Source: Lachnospiraceae bacterium (GTDB lineage Bacteria; Bacillota; Clostridia; Lachnospirales; Lachnospiraceae). Taken from it: a stretch of 11,405 nt of DNA. Below the pieces are notes generated by a model. That model did no database searches. It was not told where the DNA came from and worked only from the letters and a program-made list of their open reading frames with translations. The DNA lies in the NCBI GenBank assembly GCA_003447895.1, contig DLYC01000045.1, positions 1-11,405 on the forward strand, read 5' to 3'. Position 1 is the stretch's first letter. Each line of letters begins with the position of its first letter. The translations under genes and the position numbers were made by a program. This document shows, piece by piece, positions 5,927 to 11,405 of this stretch.

Positions 5927-8714
5927 TTATAAGAATCGCCCCGTCATTGTGGCAATCGTATCCGTCCTTCTTGCGTCGATCCTGGTAGGGCGCCTGTTCT
6001 ACCTGCAGATCATCCGGGGAGAAGAGTATACGGAATCCTTTGAAGAGAGCGTGACCAGAAGAGTTCGCATTCCCGCAAAGAGGGGAAGGATCCTGGACCG
6101 AAACGGAAAAGTCCTGGCGGAGTCCAAAACTGTGCGCGATATTACGATCGTGGACAACACCGGAAACAGCAGAGAGGAAAACAACCGGCTAAACTATATT
6201 ATCCAAAAAACGCTGGGGATCCTGTCTGAAAATAATGAGAGCATTACCAATGACTTCGGCGTCGCCTGGAACGGCTCAGAATATGAATTTACGAAAGAGG
6301 GTTTTTATCATCTGCGATTTCTGGCCGACGTCTACGGATACGCGGACACGGAGACTCTGTCCGATCAGGAGCGGGAAGCCGGCGCGGAGGATATTGTCCT
6401 GATGCTGGCGGACCGGTACCGGATCGAGAAGGATATGACCTCCTCCCAGATGTGCGTGCTTCTTCTCAATACAGTGATCGTCCGCTACAATCTGTCGTTA
6501 AATTCGTTTCAAAAATATGTGCCGACCGTGATTGCAAGAGAGGTCAGTGATGACACGGTCGGGAAAATCCTGTCTGAACACGACCTGGACGGCGTGACGG
6601 CGACCACAAACTACAAGCGCGTCTACTATGACAGCGAATATCTCTCGGACGTGACGGGCTATATCAGCCAGATCAGTTCGGAGGAGCTCTCCGAAAACGG
6701 GGATATCTACAGCGCGGGCGATCAGACCGGAACAGTCGGCATTGAAGCTTCCATGGAGGAGACGCTCAGAGGAAACGGCGGTTACCGGGAGATCAGCGTC
6801 GATAACCTGGGAAGGGAGAAGAATGAGATCTCCTTCAAAGCGCCTTCGGACGGAAACGATGTCTATCTTACGATCGACAAAGACGTACAGATCGCGGCAC
6901 ACAGGATCGTCGAGAAGAACCTGAGGGATATTCTCCTTGCCAAGATGACGGACAGCGTCACTTCCTTTGAGATCACGGAAGAGACCAACGGAAAGGATAT
7001 CGTGATTCCGGCCGCTGACGTCTATGCCGCAATCCTGAGCAATATCATTGACCGGGACCACTTTGAGTCCGACGATGCCTCCGACAGTGAGGTCCAGATG
7101 CTGGGAATCTTCCGTTCCTACCTCGAGAGTGTCAAGATGATGGTCCGTTCCGAGCTGGAATCCGTGAGGACCCCTTACGATGAAGCGACCCTGGAGCTTA
7201 AGGAGTATTCCACTTACATTGTGAGGGCGCTCTACGACCAGGGAGTCCTTCTTTCGGATCAGATCGACACAGACGACGACGTCTATCGCGCATGGACTGT
7301 TTCCGGCACCAACTCGATGGGCGATTTCCTCTACCGCGCCTGTGAGGCGGGATGGGTCGACAAAGAAGTGATCGGGACCGATTCCGGGAACCCGGATGAA
7401 GTCTTCGAAGCGCTCACGCAGTATGTGATCGATGAGCCCTGCGAGGACTACAGCTTCGGATCCCTTGTGTGCAAATACATGATGGAATCGGGCGCGGCAA
7501 ACGGGAATCTTGTCTGCAGGATCCTGTTTGATCAGGAGATGTTCGACCCTTCCGATTCGGTCCGAGACGCCATCGACAGCGGGGAGAGCAAGGCTGCTTT
7601 TCAATATGTCCAAAGGCTGATCCGGAACGGAGATCTCACACCCGGACAGCTCCACCTGTACCCCTACAGCGGCTCCGTCGTCATCACGGACCCGGACAAC
7701 GGGCAGGTCCTTGCCCTTGTCAGCTATCCCGGTTATGACGCGAACCGCATCCAGGACAGCGAATATATGGAATCCATTGTGAGAAACCCGTCCAAGCCAA
7801 TGTTAAATCAGGCGACGCAGCAGAGGACCGCGCCGGGATCCACTTTCAAAATGGTGACCGCCGCGGCGGGCATCTCAGAGGGCGTCGTCACCACTTCGGA
7901 GACCATCTCCTGCGGAGGAGAATTCGACAAGATCGATCCTGCCCCGCATTGCTGGGTTTTCCCGAACAGCCACGGCTATCAGAACATGGAGGGCGCGATC
8001 GCCAATTCCTGCAATATGTTCTTCTATGAAGTGGGATACCGTCTCGGGGAGTCGGAGGGCGACTTCGACAATGACGTCGGAATTGACCTTCTGGCCGGAT
8101 ACGCGGCCAGGTTCGGACTGGACAGAAAGTCCGGTGTGGAGATCGAGGAGGCGGTTCCGTCCGTCGCGACAAGAGACGTCGTACGCGCGTCCATCGGCCA
8201 GTCCAACAACGGCTACACGACCGCGGCCCTTGCCCGCTATGCGGCGGCGGTCGCCTCGGAGGGCGATCTCTACGATCTGACGCTCCTTGATCACTCCGAA
8301 AACAGTGAGGGAGCGACGATCGAGGAATACGGACCCAAGGAACTGGAACCGATCGACATGGACGAGGACTACTGGGACAGCGTACGGAGCGGGATGAGAA
8401 GAGTCTGCGCGGCCAAATCGGCCTTCTCTTCCCTGCATATGTATGATGAGAACGATGACTATGTAAGGATCAGCGCGGCAGGAAAGACCGGAACCGCGCA
8501 GCAGGCGTTCAACCTGCCAAACCATGCGCTGTTTCTCGGATTTGCCCCATACGATGAGCCGGAAATCGCGATTGCCGTCCGTATTCCATACGGTTACGGA
8601 TCCGATTACGCGTCCCGTATTGCCGCGCAGGTGATGCAGTGCTATTTTGACAGTGACAGTTTGTCGGATATCTTATCTTCCTCTGACATTCCGGAATTTG
8701 AAAACGGTGATTAA
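5913..8714 (+). CDS. mrdA: Penicillin-binding protein 2 (class B, elongation transpeptidase)
   Basis: This D,D-transpeptidase cross-links new peptidoglycan at the outer membrane face as partner of the SEDS polymerase RodA, encoded 2 nt downstream. One N-terminal membrane anchor (about 9-29) is followed by the class B dimerisation/pedestal domain (from RRVRIPAKRGRILDRNGKVLAES, about 47-69). The transpeptidase domain carries all three signatures: S643-T-F-K646 (catalytic serine), S699-C-N701 and K858-T-G860. At 933 residues it is far longer than E. coli PBP2 (633) because about 245 acidic, mostly helical residues (340-585) separate the DVYLTIDKDVQ strand (from 316) from SGSVVITDPDNGQVLALVSYPGYD. 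From memory, such inserts are common in Lachnospiraceae PBP2. The ATG has AGGA (5899-5902) 10 nt upstream and overlaps radC by 14 nt. PBP2 is preferred over the division PBP because of the rodA neighbour. Confidence 0.93.
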   Translation: MKTPDYKNRPVIVAIVSVLLASILVGRLFYLQIIRGEEYTESFEESVTRRVRIPAKRGRILDRNGKVLAESKTVRDITIVDNTGNSREENNRLNYIIQKTLGILSENNESITNDFGVAWNGSEYEFTKEGFYHLRFLADVYGYADTETLSDQEREAGAEDIVLMLADRYRIEKDMTSSQMCVLLLNTVIVRYNLSLNSFQKYVPTVIAREVSDDTVGKILSEHDLDGVTATTNYKRVYYDSEYLSDVTGYISQISSEELSENGDIYSAGDQTGTVGIEASMEETLRGNGGYREISVDNLGREKNEISFKAPSDGNDVYLTIDKDVQIAAHRIVEKNLRDILLAKMTDSVTSFEITEETNGKDIVIPAADVYAAILSNIIDRDHFESDDASDSEVQMLGIFRSYLESVKMMVRSELESVRTPYDEATLELKEYSTYIVRALYDQGVLLSDQIDTDDDVYRAWTVSGTNSMGDFLYRACEAGWVDKEVIGTDSGNPDEVFEALTQYVIDEPCEDYSFGSLVCKYMMESGAANGNLVCRILFDQEMFDPSDSVRDAIDSGESKAAFQYVQRLIRNGDLTPGQLHLYPYSGSVVITDPDNGQVLALVSYPGYDANRIQDSEYMESIVRNPSKPMLNQATQQRTAPGSTFKMVTAAAGISEGVVTTSETISCGGEFDKIDPAPHCWVFPNSHGYQNMEGAIANSCNMFFYEVGYRLGESEGDFDNDVGIDLLAGYAARFGLDRKSGVEIEEAVPSVATRDVVRASIGQSNNGYTTAALARYAAAVASEGDLYDLTLLDHSENSEGATIEEYGPKELEPIDMDEDYWDSVRSGMRRVCAAKSAFSSLHMYDENDDYVRISAAGKTGTAQQAFNLPNHALFLGFAPYDEPEIAIAVRIPYGYGSDYASRIAAQVMQCYFDSDSLSDILSSSDIPEFENGD

Positions 8715-8716
8715 CG

Positions 8717-9889
8717 ATGAACAATAAGGTTGCAGGTGGTTTGATCCACAACTTAAGAAAGCTTGGGAAAATGGACGCTGTGCTTTTGAGCACAGTGGTC
8801 CTTCTCAATCTCATGGGCCTTGTCTCCATAAACAGCATATCGGAGATCGTCGGCATTGACGGCATTCTCATCAAGCAGACCGCGGGGAGCCTGATCGGCA
8901 TCGTGATTATGCTGGTCCTCAGCGTGGTCGATTACCGGCCCCTCGCCAAATACTACATAGTCCTGTACGGGATCATCATTGCTGCGCTCGCGGCTGTCCT
9001 GGTATTCGGAACTTCGGCAGGAGGCGCGAAGCGCTGGATCGGTGTCGCCGGCATCACTTTTCAGCCCTCCGAGCTGGCAAAAATATTGTTGATTTTATTT
9101 TATTCAGAGTTCATAATCAATCATATAGGGGCAATTTCCCGATGGAAGGTGTTTGCGGTCAGCACGCTTTTGATCCTTCCGCCGGTTCTCATGATCCTCA
9201 AGGAACCTGATCTTTCAACCGCTGTCATGGTGCTTCTTATCTTTTGTGTGATCCTGTTTGTCGCCGGAATCAGCGGAAAGGTGATAGCGGGCTTTTTTGC
9301 TGCCGCTGTCCCGGCTTTTCTGATCCTGCTCTTTCTGGTCCTGAGCGGAGGCAGCACTTTTCTCGGAGGATATCAGACCCAGCGCATACTGGCCTGGATC
9401 CATCCGGAGGATTACGCATCTTCGACCGCATACCAGACGATGAATTCCATGACCGCCATCGGTTCAGGAAGGCTGATCGGAAAGGGGCTGAGCACAGGAA
9501 CATCCGGAACACTTTTGGGAACCGGTTTTATTTCCGAGTCACAGACAGATTTTATCTTTGCCGTGATCGGAGAGCAGTTCGGATTTCTGGGCTGTACGAT
9601 CATGATCATCCTGATCACGGTCGTTGCGATCCGGTGCTGTCTGATCGCCGCGGGAAGCAGCAGGCTTTCCGATAAGATCATTGCCTCCGGTATGGCAGCC
9701 TGGATCGGTCTTCAGAGTTACCTGAATATAGGGGTGGCGACGGGGCTTCTTCCCAACACCGGAATACCGCTTCCGTTCGTCAGCTACGGTCTGACCAGCC
9801 TGATCTGTCTGTATGGAGGACTGGGATTTGTTCAAAATATCTGTATTCGCAACAGAACGGCATCACAGATCAGCAGAAAACCTACTTAA
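8717..9889 (+). CDS. rodA: Rod-shape determining protein RodA (SEDS peptidoglycan polymerase)
   Basis: RodA polymerises lipid II into glycan strands in the cytoplasmic membrane, together with PBP2. The 390-residue protein is strongly hydrophobic, with about ten membrane segments. SEDS signatures seen: GGAKRWIGVAGITFQPSELAK (Q116-P-S-E119), ESQTDFIFAVIGEQFGFLG with the essential Asp at D278, and LLPNTGIPLPFVSYGLTSLI near the C-terminus. The start is 2 nt after the PBP2 stop, with a weak GGTGA (8706-8710) upstream, so coupling to PBP2 translation is likely; ATG 8771 (residue 19) is a possible later start just before the first membrane segment. FtsW and SpoVE share the fold; the PBP2 partner and mgsA downstream favour RodA. 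An AT-rich patch of atypical codons near residues 122-138 contains a promoter-like sequence. Confidence 0.93.
   Translation: MNNKVAGGLIHNLRKLGKMDAVLLSTVVLLNLMGLVSINSISEIVGIDGILIKQTAGSLIGIVIMLVLSVVDYRPLAKYYIVLYGIIIAALAAVLVFGTSAGGAKRWIGVAGITFQPSELAKILLILFYSEFIINHIGAISRWKVFAVSTLLILPPVLMILKEPDLSTAVMVLLIFCVILFVAGISGKVIAGFFAAAVPAFLILLFLVLSGGSTFLGGYQTQRILAWIHPEDYASSTAYQTMNSMTAIGSGRLIGKGLSTGTSGTLLGTGFISESQTDFIFAVIGEQFGFLGCTIMIILITVVAIRCCLIAAGSSRLSDKIIASGMAAWIGLQSYLNIGVATGLLPNTGIPLPFVSYGLTSLICLYGGLGFVQNICIRNRTASQISRKPT
8776..8797 (+). repeat. Small hairpin inside the 5' part of rodA
   Basis: CTGTGC (8778-8783) and GCACAG (8790-8795) pair perfectly around a 6-nt loop, extendable to 8 bp with one G-U pair. 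It begins 5 nt after an in-frame ATG (8771). There is no U-tract. It may be incidental to the codons DAVLLSTV. Confidence 0.35.
9089..9117 (+). promoter_or_regulatory. Candidate sigma-A type promoter inside rodA
   Basis: TTGATT (9089-9094) and CATAAT (9112-9117) are separated by 17 nt: 4 of 6 and 5 of 6 matches to the -35 and -10 consensus. It lies in an AT-rich island (about 9078-9127) where rodA uses TTG, TTA, ATT, ATA and TTT codons, unlike its flanks. If active it would transcribe mgsA and the carboxypeptidase gene, starting about 780 nt ahead of mgsA. This is only a sequence match. Confidence 0.35.
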
Positions 9890-9891
9890 AT

Positions 9892-9895
9892 GGAG
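9892..9895 (+). promoter_or_regulatory. Ribosome binding site that decides the mgsA start
   Basis: GGAG (within GGAGAAA) lies 6 nt upstream of ATG 9902. It falls inside the codons that follow the alternative ATG 9890, so it supports 9902 as the true start. ATG 9890 abuts the rodA stop and has no such site. Confidence 0.7.
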
Positions 9896-9901
9896 AAATC
9901 G

Positions 9902-10297
9902 ATGAGGATTGCATTAATCGCACATGACGCGAAAAAGAAACTGATGCAGAATTTCTGCATAGCCTACCGCGGCATACTGAGCAGGCACCAGCTCTATGCG
10001 ACCAGTACGACAGGAAGGCTCATTGAGGAAGTAACCAACCTGAACATTCACAAGCATCTCGCGGGACACCTGGGCGGCATGCAGCAGATCGGCGCACAGA
10101 TCGAGCAAAATGAGATCGACCTTCTGATCTTTCTTCGCGATCCGCTTACGCCCAAGAGGCATGAACCGGACGTCAATGATGTCGTAAAGCTTTGCGACAT
10201 GCACAATATCCCCATGGCGACAAACCTCGCTACGGCAGAGCTTTTGATCAAGTCACTTGACAGGGGCGATCTCGAGTGGCGGGAGATGTACAAGTAA
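9902..10297 (+). CDS. mgsA: Methylglyoxal synthase family protein (catalytic Asp replaced by Met)
   Basis: MgsA converts dihydroxyacetone phosphate to methylglyoxal and phosphate, a bypass of lower glycolysis. The start at 9902 is preferred (MRIALIAHD opening, GGAG 6 nt upstream), giving 131 residues; ATG 9890 would add MEKS. The sequence aligns with E. coli MgsA without gaps in the core at an offset of 11: D9 (E. coli D20), ATSTTG (33-38, phosphate loop), D80 (D91), H87 (H98) and D90 (D101) are kept. The E. coli GPMGGDQQ motif reads GHLGGMQQ here, so the catalytic base Asp71 is M60; W90 is also changed (R79). The fold and phosphate site seem intact, but normal catalysis is doubtful. It could be a divergent enzyme, a DHAP-binding or regulatory homologue, or use another base. 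It is coupled to rodA upstream. Confidence 0.87.
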   Translation: MRIALIAHDAKKKLMQNFCIAYRGILSRHQLYATSTTGRLIEEVTNLNIHKHLAGHLGGMQQIGAQIEQNEIDLLIFLRDPLTPKRHEPDVNDVVKLCDMHNIPMATNLATAELLIKSLDRGDLEWREMYK

Positions 10298-10346
10298 ACG
10301 TATCAGCAGTATGAGTAACACAATAAAGCGATTCCAAAATTTGAAA

Positions 10347-11363
10347 ATGACAATATCAGATCTGAAGGACTTTAGGTATTTGACAAGAGCAGCGGCTGCT
10401 GCTCTTGCTGTCTGCAGCATGTTTCTCTTTGCCGGCTGCGGAAGAACGGTCACGCATGATTATGAGAGCATGCGAAGCGCGGGTTCCGTGAGCGCGGACG
10501 CAGTCAATCCGATGGTGACATCACAGTCGCTTGCTGTCAGAGAGAAGCCTTTTGCTTATATGCTCTGCCTCCCGGCCGATGCCGGCGAGGGCAAGGAACT
10601 CTCCGGAAACCTCGAATATGCCGGCCTGTTTGACCTCAAGAGGAAGAAAGTGATCTACGGATCCGGCCTCACACAGAGGGTATATCCTGCCAGCACAACG
10701 AAGCTTATGACAGCGCTGGTCGCTCTCAAATACGGAGATCCCGGCCAAAAGATCACCATATCCGAGAATGCCGCGTATCCCGGCGACGACGCGCAGCGCC
10801 TTGTCCTTGATCCGGGGGATTCCATGACCCTTGAGCAGGCAGTCAATTACCTGCTTGTCTTTTCGGCAAACGACATTGCCATTGCGATCGCGGAGAATAT
10901 AGGCGGAAGCTACGATGAATTTGTCGATCTGATGAACAAAGAAGCTGTGGCCCTCGGCGCTACGGGGACGCATTTTACAAACCCTCACGGCCTCCACAAC
11001 GATGAGCATTACACAACGCCCTACGACCTTTACCTGATCCTCAATGCGGCCAGAAAGAACAAGGTCATCCGCGAGATCCTGCCCAAATCCGGCTATAACA
11101 CCGTATTTAGAGGGGAGGACGGAGAGGACAAGAGCATCGCCGTAAATGCCACAGACGCCTATCTGACCGGCGATACGGACGCCCCTGAGGGAATTACGGT
11201 GATCGGCGGAAAGACAGGGACAACAGAACCCGCGGGACACTGCCTGATCATCTTATCCCAGAACAGCAGCGGAGAGCCCTATATTTCAGTCGTCATGAAG
11301 ACGGATTCGATCGACGAGCTGTATACGAGCATGAACAGCCTGCTGTCTGAAATCCCGAATTAG
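10347..11363 (+). CDS. Penicillin-binding lipoprotein, D-alanyl-D-alanine carboxypeptidase family (peptidase S11)
   Basis: It probably removes the terminal D-Ala from peptidoglycan pentapeptides, limiting cross-linking. Counting from ATG 10347 (338 residues), the S11 signatures are S116-T-T-K119 (YPASTTKLM), S173-A-N175 and K289-T-G291 (GGKTGTTEPAGHC). A hydrophobic stretch ending in the lipobox LFAGC makes C31 the likely lipidated residue, so the enzyme would be anchored outside the membrane. The chain ends about 48 residues after KTG, so the C-terminal beta-domain of PBP5-type DacA is missing. The start is uncertain: ATG 10311 and ATG 10347 lack a Shine-Dalgarno sequence, while TTG 10380 has AAGGA (10365-10369) 10 nt upstream and would give a compact 19-residue lipoprotein signal peptide. 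The AT-rich bases before 10380 do not look coding. It follows mgsA, its stop 49 nt before ATG 10347; beta-lactamase-like function is less likely. Confidence 0.9.
   Translation: MTISDLKDFRYLTRAAAAALAVCSMFLFAGCGRTVTHDYESMRSAGSVSADAVNPMVTSQSLAVREKPFAYMLCLPADAGEGKELSGNLEYAGLFDLKRKKVIYGSGLTQRVYPASTTKLMTALVALKYGDPGQKITISENAAYPGDDAQRLVLDPGDSMTLEQAVNYLLVFSANDIAIAIAENIGGSYDEFVDLMNKEAVALGATGTHFTNPHGLHNDEHYTTPYDLYLILNAARKNKVIREILPKSGYNTVFRGEDGEDKSIAVNATDAYLTGDTDAPEGITVIGGKTGTTEPAGHCLIILSQNSSGEPYISVVMKTDSIDELYTSMNSLLSEIPN
10365..10369 (+). promoter_or_regulatory. Possible ribosome binding site for a TTG start of the carboxypeptidase gene
   Basis: AAGGA lies 10 nt before the in-frame TTG at 10380. It is the only Shine-Dalgarno-like sequence near any candidate start of this gene. 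The resulting protein would begin MTRAAAAALAVCSMFLFAGC, a typical short lipoprotein signal peptide. Confidence 0.4.
10384..10407 (+). repeat. Perfect 10-bp stem-loop at the start of the carboxypeptidase gene
   Basis: CAAGAGCAGC (10384-10393) and GCTGCTCTTG (10398-10407) are exact reverse complements with a 4-nt loop GGCT. The stem encodes part of the signal peptide (TRAAAAALA). It starts 4 nt after TTG 10380 or 37 nt after ATG 10347. No U-run follows, so it is not an intrinsic terminator. It could tune translation initiation or protect the mRNA. Confidence 0.7.
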
Positions 11364-11366
11364 CGG

Positions 11367-11395
11367 TTGTATTTTGAGGTCCAATCAACTATAAT
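11367..11395 (+). promoter_or_regulatory. Candidate promoter for the gene beyond the right edge
   Basis: A perfect -10 box TATAAT (11390-11395) lies 17 nt after TTGTAT (11367-11372; 3 of 6 to the -35 consensus, with the TTG intact). It sits in the 42-nt AT-rich stretch after the carboxypeptidase stop, and no intrinsic terminator is seen there. It probably serves the next gene on the + strand, which is outside the window. Confidence 0.5.
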
Positions 11396-11405
11396 GAAAC
11401 CATAA

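Noticed and set aside
6498..7655. Long antisense open frame (385 codons) opposite the PBP2 gene
   Set aside because: Same reason: it mirrors coding bias of the sense gene, lacks a convincing ribosome site and resembles no family I know.
6930..7667. PBP2 insert as horizontally acquired DNA or a gene fusion
   Set aside because: Base composition and codon use match the rest of the gene, and the insert style fits the family in this lineage as I remember it.
10257..10262. Perfect TTGACA at the end of mgsA, and another at 10380-10385
   Set aside because: No acceptable -10 box lies 16-18 nt downstream of either, so I do not call promoters. The first TTG also opens the longest carboxypeptidase frame but overlaps mgsA by 41 nt without a ribosome site.
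1..11405. CRISPR arrays, insertion sequences, tRNA/rRNA genes, riboswitches
   Set aside because: No regularly spaced repeats, transposase frames, terminal inverted repeats or recognisable RNA structures were seen; nearly all bases are in housekeeping coding sequence.

Overview
The window is a compact, single-strand (+) block of housekeeping genes from a moderately GC-rich genome (about 55% by eye). The gene order and protein styles point to the Bacillota, class Clostridia, most likely Lachnospiraceae. The evidence is the mutS-mutL-miaA-'methionine gamma-lyase family'-radC order, a PBP2 of more than 900 residues with a long acidic helical insert, a rodA-mgsA junction, AGGAG/GGAGG ribosome binding sites, and a short lipoprotein-type D-Ala-D-Ala carboxypeptidase. 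I cannot name a species.

Layout: 1-714 is the 3' end of mutS (ATPase core and clamp-binding tail) and 756-2801 is mutL (endonuclease-type), together forming the mismatch repair pair. miaA (2832-3806; prenylation of A37 in tRNA) and a PLP-dependent 'aluminium resistance / methionine gamma-lyase family' protein (3836-5119) follow. radC (5162-5926) overlaps the start of a class B penicillin-binding protein (5913-8714), which is followed within 2 nt by the SEDS glycosyltransferase rodA (8717-9889), then mgsA (9902-10297) and a penicillin-binding lipoprotein of the D,D-carboxypeptidase family (about 10347-11363). The spacing is tight throughout (overlap to about 40 nt) and no intrinsic terminator is visible, so the block may be read as one or a few long transcripts. 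No gap between genes exceeds 60 nt. A good promoter candidate lies at the right edge (11367-11395) and a weaker one inside rodA.

The genes form two functional groups: genome and tRNA maintenance (mutS, mutL, miaA, radC) and lateral wall synthesis (PBP2 transpeptidase plus RodA polymerase, with a carboxypeptidase trimming peptide stems). mgsA, normally a glycolytic bypass enzyme, sits between the wall genes.

I see no mobile element, CRISPR array, RNA gene or clearly new multi-gene system. The points most worth a second look are: (1) the MgsA-like protein has Met where the catalytic Asp (E. coli Asp71) should be, while the other active-site residues are kept; (2) mreBCD are absent from between radC and PBP2, where I expect them in related genomes; (3) a 15-bp tandem repeat lies in the MutL linker, and a QASLF clamp-like motif follows it; (4) a perfect 10-bp hairpin sits at the start of the carboxypeptidase gene, whose start codon is uncertain; (5) a nested repeat/palindrome block occupies the first codons of radC; (6) a promoter-like AT-rich island lies in rodA.
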